From positions 1-22,902 of the forward strand of contig JAGKTU010000027.1 in NCBI GenBank assembly GCA_021153265.1: DNA of 22,902 nucleotides, read 5' to 3'. The translations under genes and the position numbers were made by a program. This document shows positions 7,801 to 14,673 of this stretch, one piece after another (within the stretch, counting starts at the first letter, position 1; every line of letters begins with the position of its first letter). The notes under the pieces are model-generated. The model made no database searches. It was not told the DNA's origin and saw only the letters and a list, made by a program, of their open reading frames with translations. The stretch comes from Clostridia bacterium. GTDB taxonomy: Bacteria; Bacillota; Clostridia; Oscillospirales; Oscillospiraceae.

Positions 7801-8182
7801 TGTGTCGGTTTCTCTGATCGTTTCCTCCATCATGATCGGCATTATCACCTATATTTCCGTCATGGAACGCACCAAGGAAATCGGTGTTCTGCGGGCCATC
7901 GGCGCATCCAAGCGGAACATTTCGCAGGTGTTCAATGCGGAGACCTTCATCATTGGCCTCTGTTCGGGTCTGATCGGCGTGGGTGTGACACTGCTGCTGA
8001 ATATTCCCATCAACAGCATCATCCACAGCCTTACGGGCAACATGGCCATCAATGCCCAGCTTCCTGCAGGCAATGCGGTGATCCTCATTGTGCTGAGCAT
8101 GATTTTGACACTGATCGGCGGTCTGATTCCCTCCAAACAGGCAGCCAAGAAAGATCCTGTCATCGCCCTGCGCAGCGAATAA
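4859..8182 (+). CDS. ABC transporter, fused ATPase and MacB/FtsX-type permease
   Basis: 1107 residues from the ATG at 4859, chosen because AGAAAGGG (4843-4850) is ideally spaced; a GTG at 4850 would overlap the SD. Residues 1-225 are the ATPase: Walker A GPSGSGKT (38-45), Q-loop Q90, signature MSGGQMQ (142-148), Walker B ILLADEP (162-168, Glu 167) and H-loop His 198. A linker leads to TM1 (about 264-290), then an extracellular domain of about 680 residues, then three TM helices at about 972-998, 1030-1047 and 1073-1092 with the FtsX motif ERTKEIGVLRAIGASKR. The order resembles MacB: one half-transporter per chain, working as a dimer. The extracellular part includes an acidic Pro-rich stretch near 752-800 that is probably disordered. 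MacB-like (type VII) systems move or extract peptides, lipoproteins or antibiotics rather than pumping through a channel; the cargo here is unknown. It is a single-gene unit with its own promoter and terminator. Confidence 0.9.
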   Translation: MLQIKDIRKQYVTGELVQTALDGVSLTLRDNEFVAILGPSGSGKTTLLNVIGGLDRYDSGDLIINGISTRKYNDRDWDSYRNHTIGFVFQSYNLIPHQTVLANVELALTISGVSRAERRKRAAKALEQVGLGNQLHKRPNQMSGGQMQRVAIARALVNNPDILLADEPTGALDSETSVQIMDLLQEVAKDRLVVMVTHNPELAEEYANRIVRVKDGKIIGDTNPYEVSAADVAPPTHKNMGKSSMSFLTALSLSFNNLKTKLGRTLLTAFAGSIGIIGIALIMSLSTGFQYYIDQIQEDTLSNYPLVIQTETANMGAAMAAFGTTAQQAAEAPDGVLVEQQMIYQMFAQIGTNDLRSFKTYLDENYDQVDETINAISYSYGVKPLIFRDDPQQPILQVNPGTLFGDITGNTAMSAYMDTDLFHEMLDNRAMLESQYDVLQGRWPEKYDELIVVLSDPHQITDYMAYTLGMKDPAELNELISTVMRGETLDPDALSQPMEWTYDDLMALKFRMIPASAQYRFNQEYNVWENMSTDEAYMRKQIDTGMELRIVGIVCPKEGVSTTALTAGIAYRSDLTGHIIAAAKDSPIVQAQLADPSVDVFTGQPFGSDRQQGLNFENMITVDGDALSSAFGMNISMESIMNMFSDYMSKAQDAVNRDTAPAQADFKNTLKALASNMLSSYISTNADETGAAKLRLADVEGIVDGYLASENASALIQSLATKYDLPADSYPDVYRSLLVAMLTDYVSRNMTAEPTATPALLTEQEDTPSEPAPEDPTPGETIPDDTLPDGAPPEGILPDTDISQLYAPITSADVEQIVSQFSENTVVSGTAAVMAGKMAESQVQGTILRYMEGFGDVVMGYMGSVFYVNEEKIASAFQFNMTEEDLRRLMEAMSGSTKESTAESNLKALGYADAAEPVSISLYFVDFEGKEAFIRFLDDYNEKMEAAGMDDQVIRYTDLTGIMMSSVRTIIDSVSYVLIAFVSVSLIVSSIMIGIITYISVMERTKEIGVLRAIGASKRNISQVFNAETFIIGLCSGLIGVGVTLLLNIPINSIIHSLTGNMAINAQLPAGNAVILIVLSMILTLIGGLIPSKQAAKKDPVIALRSE

Positions 8183-8190
8183 GCTACAAG

Positions 8191-8220
8191 AAACTCCCAC
8201 ATCCGTTGTGGGAGTTTTTT
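8191..8220 (+). terminator. Intrinsic terminator after the fused ABC exporter
   Basis: An 11-bp perfect stem (AAACTCCCACA / TGTGGGAGTTT) with loop TCCGT, running into TTTTTTCTTT. The T-tract also touches the -35 of the next promoter. Confidence 0.92.
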
Positions 8221-8221
8221 C

Positions 8222-8250
8222 TTTACATCCGCTGCGAATTGGGGTAAAAT
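8222..8250 (+). promoter_or_regulatory. Promoter of the gtrA-like gene
   Basis: TTTACA (8222-8227), 17-base spacer, TAAAAT (8245-8250). The expected start near 8257 leaves only about 3 bases before the ATG at 8260 but 24 before the ATG at 8281, which favours the second start. Confidence 0.65.
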
Positions 8251-8280
8251 AATCCCAATATGAAACAATGGAGAGAAACT

Positions 8281-8700
8281 ATGCTGACCAAACTAAAAAC
8301 CATGATCACCGCTCACTATGACCTGGTGATTTATCTTGTCTTCGGCGCACTGACCACGGCGGTAAATTATCTGGTTTATCTGCCTTGCTATAATCTGCTG
8401 AATTTCAGTGCGACCGTGAGCAATGTCATCGCCTGGGTGGCGGCGGTAGCTTTTGCCTACCTGACCAATAAGCCCTTCGTGTTCAAGAGCCACGACTGGT
8501 CTGCGAAAACCGTTTTTCCGGAGCTGGCTCGTTTCCTAGGCTGCCGCATCGGCTCCGGCGCGGCGGAGACATGGATCCTCTTTCTAACGGTGGATATTCT
8601 GGGCTGGAACGGAAATCTTTGGAAACTGGCAACCAGTGTCCTCGTGGTGCTGCTCAATTATGTGGGGAGTAAACTTTTTGTCTTCAAAAAAACATCCTGA
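8281..8700 (+). CDS. GtrA-like integral membrane protein
   Basis: 139 residues, the normal size of the GtrA family. Four hydrophobic helices are visible (about 15-35, 44-62, 85-105 and 114-130), with the family motifs NKPFVFKS after TM2 and NYVGSKLFVFK at the C-terminus. Members are proposed to help move polyprenyl-linked sugars across the membrane during decoration of teichoic acids, O-antigen or other surface polymers. I chose the ATG at 8281 because GGAGAG (8270-8275) precedes it at the right distance; the in-frame ATG at 8260 lacks a convincing site. No glycosyltransferase is adjacent, so the partner is not apparent. It is a single-gene unit between two unrelated ABC exporters. Confidence 0.88.
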   Translation: MLTKLKTMITAHYDLVIYLVFGALTTAVNYLVYLPCYNLLNFSATVSNVIAWVAAVAFAYLTNKPFVFKSHDWSAKTVFPELARFLGCRIGSGAAETWILFLTVDILGWNGNLWKLATSVLVVLLNYVGSKLFVFKKTS

Positions 8701-8705
8701 ACGCG

Positions 8706-8733
8706 AAATACGCCGGGGTATCCCGGCGTATTT
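8706..8733 (+). terminator. Intrinsic terminator after the gtrA-like gene
   Basis: A 12-bp stem, AAATACGCCGGG pairing with CCCGGCGTATTT, with a 4-base loop, then TTCTGTTTT. The symmetrical A/T flanks could allow function in both directions. Confidence 0.88.
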
Positions 8734-8763
8734 TCTGTTTTACACAAAAAAGAAATTCATATT

Positions 8764-8792
8764 TTGTTTCCAAAAAGGTGTTGATCTATGAT
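8764..8792 (+). promoter_or_regulatory. Promoter of the two-gene ABC exporter
   Basis: TTGTTT (8764-8769), 17-base spacer, TATGAT (8787-8792). Other -10-like strings (TACAAT) follow within 10 bases, so the exact hexamers are uncertain, but the region is clearly promoter-like and lies just after a terminator. Confidence 0.55.
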
Positions 8793-8830
8793 ACAATACA
8801 ATTAGAAAAATATGGTTTGGAGTGAGTGTT

Positions 8831-9532
8831 ATGGCATTTGTGGAATTTCGCGATGTGGGTAAAACATACCATATGGGTGAGGTGGAGATCAAAGCCCTCC
8901 ATGATACATCTTTTGAAATCGAGAAAGGTGAGTTGGTGGTCATTGTCGGTCCTTCCGGCGCGGGCAAAACCACCCTGCTGAATATCCTTGGCGGCATGGA
9001 CACCCTGACCACCGGCAAAGTCTATCTGGATGGAAAGGAAATATCTGCGTTGGATCGTAAGCAGCTTACCAACTATCGCCGTCACGATGTGGGCTTTGTG
9101 TTCCAGTTTTATAACCTCGTGGGCAATCTGACTGCCTTGGAGAATGTGGAGCTTGCCAATCAGATTTGTAAAAACCCGCTGGACGCGGCCCAGGTCCTTA
9201 AGGATGTGGGACTGGAAGAGCGGATGAAGAATTTCCCCAGCCAGCTTTCCGGCGGTGAGCAGCAGCGCGTGGCCATTGCCCGTGCGCTGGCAAAGAACCC
9301 GAAACTCCTGCTGTGTGATGAGCCTACCGGCGCTCTGGACTACCAGACCGGCAAGGCGATTTTGAAACTTCTCCAGGATACAGCCCGGAAGACCGGTATG
9401 ACTGTTATCATCATTACCCATAACGGTGCGCTGACCGATATGGCAGACCGTGTGATCCAGGTACGCAGCGGTACCATCAGTTCTGTTAAACTCAACGAAC
9501 ATCCTATGGATATTGCGGAGATTGAATGGTAA
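8831..9532 (+). CDS. ABC transporter ATP-binding protein (MacB/LolD-type)
   Basis: 233 residues from the ATG at 8831, with SD GGAGTGAG at 8819-8826; a GTG at 8822 lies inside the SD and is rejected. Walker A GPSGAGKT (40-47), Q-loop Q92, signature LSGGEQQ (139-145), Walker B LLCDEP (160-165, Glu 164) and H-loop His 197 are all intact. This is the small ATPase that drives FtsX-fold permeases. It overlaps the following permease gene by 7 bases, so the two are translationally coupled and form one transporter. The cargo is unknown. No two-component system is adjacent, which argues against a BceAB-type antibiotic-sensing module. Confidence 0.92.
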   Translation: MAFVEFRDVGKTYHMGEVEIKALHDTSFEIEKGELVVIVGPSGAGKTTLLNILGGMDTLTTGKVYLDGKEISALDRKQLTNYRRHDVGFVFQFYNLVGNLTALENVELANQICKNPLDAAQVLKDVGLEERMKNFPSQLSGGEQQRVAIARALAKNPKLLLCDEPTGALDYQTGKAILKLLQDTARKTGMTVIIITHNGALTDMADRVIQVRSGTISSVKLNEHPMDIAEIEW

Positions 9533-12500
9533 TGAAACGAAATATGATGCGGAAAAATCTGTATCGATCCATACGAAAGTCCCTCGGCCGCTATGTGGCC
9601 ATCGTTGCCATCATCGGCTTGGGCGCCAGCATGTTTGTTGGCCTGCTGATGACTAAGTCGGATATGATCGCCACGGGACAGAAGTACATGGACGACCAGA
9701 ATATGTTCGACCTGCGATTGGTCAGCAGTGTCGGATGGGATTTAGACCATGTCAATGAGATTGCCGGTATGGAAGGCGTGGTCGATGCGGAAGGTCTGAT
9801 CTATCAGGACGTGATCGTTCGGGTAGGGAAAGCCGATGACAATACGGTCCATCGCTTCTATGCCATGCCGGAGACCATCAACCGGCTCCGGTTGATTGGG
9901 GGACGCATGCCCCAAAAACCCGACGAGTGCCTTGCAGATGGATTCCATGCCGACGACAGCATCCTCGGAACGACTGTGACCCTTTCCGATGAGAATTCCG
10001 ATGATGTATTGGAATCACTGAACAGCCGTACATACACTGTGGTGGGCTATATATCCACTCCTTTGTACATGGACTTGAACCGCGGCACCACAACCGTGGG
10101 CAGCGGAAGCCTGAGCGGCTATTTCTTCCTGCCCCGAAATGCCTTTGATGTAGACTACTATACCGAGATCCATATCACCATCCCCGGCAGCTACGATGTC
10201 TACACCGAGGAGTATAATCTGGCTATGGAATCTGCGGCAGAGCGATTAGAGCCGCTTCTGAAGCCTTTGGTGGAGGCGCGCAGGGAACAGGTTCTCGTGG
10301 AAGCGGAAGCCGAGTATGAAGACGGCCTTGTGCAATACCAGCAGGGCTACCGGGACTACCTGGAGGGAAAATATCAGGCAGTAATGGAACTTACGGATGC
10401 CAAGGCACAGCTCGATGCGGCGGAAAAGAAGATTCTTGCGGCCGAGAAGCAGATTCCCTCCGGCGAATCCCAGCTTGCCGAGGGAAAAAAGACACTGGAG
10501 CAGACAGAAAAAATGGTTCAGTCCGGCCGTGAGTTGCTGGAATTTTCCAAAGCGGCTGCCTATCGTCCGCTGGACTTGGCCCAGACCCAGGCGCAGAACA
10601 ACTATGCCTCTGCAGCCGCCCGCCTGCAGGTGATCGATGATGAGATCGCCGCGCTGGATGATCAGTTCCAGCAGCTCAGCGGCGGCGTTGATGAACTCCG
10701 TCAGGTGGAATTCCGGTTGGGTCAGCTTAATCTCACCATACCCGGTCTGGAATCTGCTATCCGCAGCACCCAAAGAGCCTTGGATGCAGCGAAACGGTTT
10801 CCCAACGTCAACGCAGAGCTGATCGCACAATTGGAAAGCGCCCTTACCGATTTGAACAGCCGCTATGCAAGTGCGGTTGCTGAGCGGGATGAATTGCTTC
10901 CCAGAAGAGATGAACTCACTGCGCAGGTTCAGCCGAATTTGGAGCAGCTTGCTGAGCTTTATCGTCAGCGGCAGGAATTGGTGCTGAGGCGCTACCCTGT
11001 TGCCGTGGAGGTTTCTGCTCTCGAAGACACCTTGCAGACCATCGCAGACTCCCGGGCGGCACTGGATGCCCAGTTTGCCACCACCGAGGAAGCACTCCAA
11101 TCCGCTGAGGCCCAGCTTGCCGATGGCAGAAATCAGTTGGCAGCTGCGGAACTTCAGCTTCGGGAAGCAAAAGCGGCCCTAGAAACCGGACGTCAGCAAC
11201 TGGCCGACGGGAAAAGAGAGTATGAGCAGGGCGTTCTGGATGCCGAGAATCAGCTTCAGGATGCCGCAACCCAACTTGTGGACGCAAGAATGCAGCTTGC
11301 TGATGCACGCAAGACCATCGACGGCATCACCGGTGATGTTTATGTTCTGGATCGCAACAGCAATCTGGGTTATAATTCGCTGGAAAGCTCCTCGGATATT
11401 GTTCAGGGTGTTGCCCGGGTATTCCCGGCTTTCTTCCTGCTGGTTGCCGCGCTGGTGTGCATCACCACCATGACCCGGATGATCGACGAAGAACGTACAC
11501 AGATCGGAACGTTGAAAGCCTTGGGCTACAGTAACGCAGCTATCATCGGAAAGTACCTGTTTTACGCCGGCAGCGGCGCGGTGGTAGGCTGCGGCTTGGG
11601 TGTTCTTCTCGGCAGTATGGTCTTCCCGACGATCCTCTGGGAAGCTTATAAGATCATGCTTTTGCTCACGGATGAGATTATTCTGCAGTTTAACTGGTGG
11701 CTCTGTGGCATCGTGGTAGCGGTGTACACCGCGGCGATGCTGCTGGTTACATGGTACTGTTGCCGCAAAACGCTCCGGGAGGAGCCTGCGGAGCTGATCC
11801 GTCCCAAAGCACCGGATCCGGGAAAAAAGATTTTGCTGGAGTACCTTCCTTTCTGGAATAAGATCAGTTTCCTGAATAAAGTCACCATTCGCAATATCTT
11901 CCGCTACCGCCAGCGGCTGGCCATGATGCTGGTGGGCATCGGTGGCTGCACAGCTCTGCTGCTTACCGGTTTTGGTCTTCGGGACTCCATCGTCAATGTG
12001 GTGGATTTCCAGTTCGAGAATGTTACCGTCTATGATATGACTGTCTATTTTCGGGATGGACAGACGGAGGACGACCAGGCAGCCTTCCGACAGGAGGTTG
12101 GCCGGGACGCTACAGCCATCCAGTTCTACCACCAGACCAGCATCGAGCTGGAACACGATGGTCATACCAAGGAGATCTACCTCATTGCCGCCGAACCTGA
12201 GGTGCGTGAGTTTATCCACCTTTACAGCGGCGATACCCAATTGCAAACACCCGCCGGGGGAGAAGTGCTTCTTTCCGTGGGTGTAGCGGAAGCGATGGGT
12301 ATCCACACCGGCGACACCATCCGTATGCGCAACGCAGAAATGCAGATGCTGACACTGACCGTTTCCGGTATCTATGACAACCATGTGGAAAACTACGCAA
12401 TTGTCTCTCCGGAATCCATTCTGGATCAGTGGGGAGAGCTGCCTGCGCAGCAGATGGCATTTATTAAGGTGGCAGAAGATGCGGACGTCTATTCTGTGAG

Positions 12501-12987
12501 CGCCCGGATCGCGGATATTGAAGACGTGATGAATGTCTCCGTCAGCGACGATTTTGCCAATATGGTCAGAAGTTTGATGGATGCACTGGATCTGGTGGTC
12601 TGGGTCATCGTCTTCTGCGCTGGCTTGCTTGCAGCCATCGTGCTGTATAATCTGACCAATATTAACATCAATGAACGCATCCGGGAAATCGCGACCATCA
12701 AGGTTCTGGGCTTCAATTCCGGCGAAACCGCTGCCTATGTTTTCAAGGAAAACCTGTCCCTGACCGCAATTGGCGCACTCCTCGGCTTGATTTTAGGCAA
12801 ATTCCTTCTGATGTTTGTTATGAGCCAGATCAAGATCGATATGGTGTGGTTCAAGGATATCGCTCTGCCGCCCTCATATCTGTATTCCGTGCTGCTCACG
12901 GTACTCTCCGCGGTTATTGTAGATTTCGTGTTCTACTTCAAGTTGGAGAAGATCAATATGGCGGAAGCACTGAAATCTGTAGAATAA
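9526..12987 (+). CDS. ABC transporter permease with two FtsX modules and a long coiled coil
   Basis: 1153 residues. The start at 9526 overlaps the stop of the ATPase gene; an ATG at 9532 (TAATG junction) is the alternative. A GCGGAG SD lies at 9515-9520. TM1 is near 22-44, followed by an extracytoplasmic domain to about 255. Residues about 260-600 are strongly helical, rich in Ala, Glu, Gln and Leu with heptad spacing (e.g. AKAQLDAAEKKILAAEKQI), a coiled coil of roughly 340 residues. A first FtsX module follows near 632-770 (AALVCITTMTRMIDEERTQIG, ALGYSNAAIIGKY), then another TM near 800, a second extracytoplasmic domain, and a C-terminal FtsX module with NINERIREIATIKVLGFNSGE. Being a double FtsX protein, one chain probably equals a complete permease, served by two copies of the ATPase. 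Function may be export or mechanotransmission to an extracellular partner; substrate unknown. Confidence 0.88.
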   Translation: MVMKRNMMRKNLYRSIRKSLGRYVAIVAIIGLGASMFVGLLMTKSDMIATGQKYMDDQNMFDLRLVSSVGWDLDHVNEIAGMEGVVDAEGLIYQDVIVRVGKADDNTVHRFYAMPETINRLRLIGGRMPQKPDECLADGFHADDSILGTTVTLSDENSDDVLESLNSRTYTVVGYISTPLYMDLNRGTTTVGSGSLSGYFFLPRNAFDVDYYTEIHITIPGSYDVYTEEYNLAMESAAERLEPLLKPLVEARREQVLVEAEAEYEDGLVQYQQGYRDYLEGKYQAVMELTDAKAQLDAAEKKILAAEKQIPSGESQLAEGKKTLEQTEKMVQSGRELLEFSKAAAYRPLDLAQTQAQNNYASAAARLQVIDDEIAALDDQFQQLSGGVDELRQVEFRLGQLNLTIPGLESAIRSTQRALDAAKRFPNVNAELIAQLESALTDLNSRYASAVAERDELLPRRDELTAQVQPNLEQLAELYRQRQELVLRRYPVAVEVSALEDTLQTIADSRAALDAQFATTEEALQSAEAQLADGRNQLAAAELQLREAKAALETGRQQLADGKREYEQGVLDAENQLQDAATQLVDARMQLADARKTIDGITGDVYVLDRNSNLGYNSLESSSDIVQGVARVFPAFFLLVAALVCITTMTRMIDEERTQIGTLKALGYSNAAIIGKYLFYAGSGAVVGCGLGVLLGSMVFPTILWEAYKIMLLLTDEIILQFNWWLCGIVVAVYTAAMLLVTWYCCRKTLREEPAELIRPKAPDPGKKILLEYLPFWNKISFLNKVTIRNIFRYRQRLAMMLVGIGGCTALLLTGFGLRDSIVNVVDFQFENVTVYDMTVYFRDGQTEDDQAAFRQEVGRDATAIQFYHQTSIELEHDGHTKEIYLIAAEPEVREFIHLYSGDTQLQTPAGGEVLLSVGVAEAMGIHTGDTIRMRNAEMQMLTLTVSGIYDNHVENYAIVSPESILDQWGELPAQQMAFIKVAEDADVYSVSARIADIEDVMNVSVSDDFANMVRSLMDALDLVVWVIVFCAGLLAAIVLYNLTNININERIREIATIKVLGFNSGETAAYVFKENLSLTAIGALLGLILGKFLLMFVMSQIKIDMVWFKDIALPPSYLYSVLLTVLSAVIVDFVFYFKLEKINMAEALKSVE

Positions 12988-12991
12988 GAAG

Positions 12992-13020
12992 AAACCGGCT
13001 GTCATTTGACAGCCGGTTTT
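12992..13020. terminator. Shared terminator between converging units
   Basis: A near-perfect palindrome AAACCGGCTGTCA / TGACAGCCGGTTT. It ends in TTTTCTC on the plus strand (after the permease gene) and TTTCTTCTTATT on the minus strand (after aroQ, whose stop is one base away). It can therefore terminate both the ABC operon and the aro operon. Confidence 0.88.
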
Positions 13021-13021
13021 C

Positions 13022-13453
13022 TCATCCGTATTGCGCAACCAAGTATTCCATAGCTTCCCGATAGCCCTGCAGGCCGTGGCCTTTGATGGTTTTGACACAT
13101 GCAAGGCCGGCATAGGAGATCTTCCGGAATTCCTCCCGGTTATCCACATCCGAAATGTGAACCTCCACTGCCGGGATTCCCACTGCCTTCAGCGCATCCA
13201 GAATAGCCACGGAAGTGTGGGTGTATGCCGCCGGATTGATGACGATTCCGTCAAATTTTCCATAAGCCGCCTGAATTTCATCCACGATGGCGCCTTCGTG
13301 ATTGGATTGGAAGTGCTTGACCTGCACACCCATCTCCTTGGCAGAAGTCTGAATCAGTGCCAGCAGGTCACCGTAGGTGTTCGTTCCGTAGATACCCGGC
13401 TCCCGGATACCCAGCATGTTGATGTTCGGGCCGTTGATTACCAGAATCTTCAT
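13022..13453 (-). CDS. aroQ: Type II 3-dehydroquinate dehydratase
   Basis: 143 residues, standard for the dodecameric type II enzyme that converts 3-dehydroquinate to 3-dehydroshikimate (step 3 of the shikimate pathway). NGPNINMLGIREPGIYG (7-23) carries the flexible catalytic loop with Arg 17 and Tyr 22. INPAAYTHTS (72-81) gives Asn 73 and His 79, and VEVHIS (96-101) the active-site His 99, with Arg 106 downstream. It is the last gene of the operon and its ATG overlaps the stop of aroE-aroK as ATGA. A terminator follows immediately. There is no type I (aroD) enzyme in the window, so this one completes the pathway. Confidence 0.96.
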   Translation of the reverse strand: MKILVINGPNINMLGIREPGIYGTNTYGDLLALIQTSAKEMGVQVKHFQSNHEGAIVDEIQAAYGKFDGIVINPAAYTHTSVAILDALKAVGIPAVEVHISDVDNREEFRKISYAGLACVKTIKGHGLQGYREAMEYLVAQYG

Positions 13454-14673
13454 GAATTTCCCTCCAGAATGGTCAAAATCCGTTCAACAGTCAAACTTTC
13501 TGCTCCATGGTTGTCAATGATATGGTCTGACCACTTCCGATACAGCGGTTCTCGCTTCGAATACAGGTCTTCCAGTTTGTTCATCTGGGAAAGAGGCCGT
13601 CCGTCAGTGGGAAGCAGTTCGAGATCCCGCTGCAGCCAGAAGATCCGACCGTTTTGCCGAAGATACGGGAAGTTTTCTTCTCTGGTCACGCATCCGCCGC
13701 CGGTTGCGATGACCAGTCCGGACTGTTTGCCTAGCAGTTCGAGGGTCTGTGACTCCAACTTCCGAAAATAATCCTCCCCATCTTCCGGGATGATTTGGCA
13801 AATGAGTCTGCCCTCAGCCTTTTCCAGCACCGAATCTGCATCCACAAATTCTTTTCCCAGATGCTCTGCCAGTGCTTTGCCAATGGTGGACTTGCCGCAT
13901 CCGGGCATGCCGATGAGAATGATGTTCTCCATTTCCAGACGCAGTTTTTGATATACGTTTTCGATGCAGTCATCGGGAAGCTGGCTGCCTGTGAACCACT
14001 CGGAAGCCTCCTTGGCCTGCGCCACCAGCATCCACAGTCCATTCATGGTGACAAGACCTCGTTTTTCCGCATCCAGCAGGAGTTTCGTCTTGGCTGGATT
14101 GTAGATAACATCCAGCACACCTTCCAGTGCCGGGAATTGATCCAATTCCACCGGACTGATGCCTGTATTGGGATACATTCCCACCGGGGTGCAGTTGCAC
14201 ACTATGGCGGCGTCGGCGTGGCGATTGAGATTGGTATAATTGTCGCCACCGTTCCGGGAGATGACTACGACCCGCGCACCCATTTCCATCATAGCGGCCA
14301 CAGCGGTTGCGGAAGCGCCGCCGCTGCCGAGAACCAGACATTTCTTCCCGGCAGGATTCAGTCCGCTACGCTTCACCATAGAGTAGAAGCCGAAATAGTC
14401 TGTATTATGTCCCAGCAGAGTACCGTCCGGCTGCCTTACGATGGTATTTACCGCGCCGATCTTTTCTGCAACCGACGTCAGCTTGCAGTAGGGCATTACA
14501 GTTTTTTTGTATGGATAGGTAACATTTATGGCAGAAAAATCCCCGTTCTTCAGAAATTCCTCCACATCTTCCGGTTCTTTCTCGAACAGGGAATAGTCGT
14601 AGTTTCCGAAATTGCGGTGAATCTGGGGGGAGTAGCTGTGTCCCAGTTTTCTGCCCAATAGCCCGGTTTTCAT
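13450..14673 (-). CDS. aroEK: Fused shikimate dehydrogenase - shikimate kinase
   Basis: 407 residues in a single reading frame with two enzymes. Residues 1-245 are shikimate dehydrogenase (step 4): GHSYSPQIH (11-19), NVTYPYK with catalytic Lys 56, GHNTD with Asp 92, the dinucleotide-binding VLGSGGAS (114-121), NCTPVGM (160-166) and GLWMLVAQA (212-220). Residues 248-407 are shikimate kinase (step 5): P-loop GMPGCGKST (255-263), Asp 278/280, ATGGG (323-327) and the lid DGRPL (357-361). The start is the ATG complementary to 14671-14673, which shares one base with the pheA stop (TGATG), with GAGGTGG upstream; an earlier in-frame ATG at 14736 would extend into pheA and lacks support. An internal Met at residue 248 lacks a good SD, so a separately translated kinase is less likely. 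The order, dehydrogenase before kinase, follows the pathway. The fusion should pass shikimate between adjacent domains. Confidence 0.95.
   Translation of the reverse strand: MKTGLLGRKLGHSYSPQIHRNFGNYDYSLFEKEPEDVEEFLKNGDFSAINVTYPYKKTVMPYCKLTSVAEKIGAVNTIVRQPDGTLLGHNTDYFGFYSMVKRSGLNPAGKKCLVLGSGGASATAVAAMMEMGARVVVISRNGGDNYTNLNRHADAAIVCNCTPVGMYPNTGISPVELDQFPALEGVLDVIYNPAKTKLLLDAEKRGLVTMNGLWMLVAQAKEASEWFTGSQLPDDCIENVYQKLRLEMENIILIGMPGCGKSTIGKALAEHLGKEFVDADSVLEKAEGRLICQIIPEDGEDYFRKLESQTLELLGKQSGLVIATGGGCVTREENFPYLRQNGRIFWLQRDLELLPTDGRPLSQMNKLEDLYSKREPLYRKWSDHIIDNHGAESLTVERILTILEGNS

Noticed and set aside
6737..8200. Antisense frame of 487 codons opposite the fused ABC exporter
   Set aside because: Lies fully opposite a conserved permease, His/Arg-rich composition typical of a shadow frame, no SD.
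8260..8280. ATG at 8260 as start of the gtrA-like gene
   Set aside because: No good SD and almost on the predicted transcription start; the ATG at 8281 follows GGAGAG.
11179..12384. Antisense frame of 401 codons opposite the large permease
   Set aside because: Same reasoning: low-complexity shadow of a verified gene.
13795..14661. Plus-strand frame of 288 codons opposite aroE-aroK
   Set aside because: The minus-strand protein has all catalytic motifs of both enzymes; the plus frame has none and no promoter or SD.
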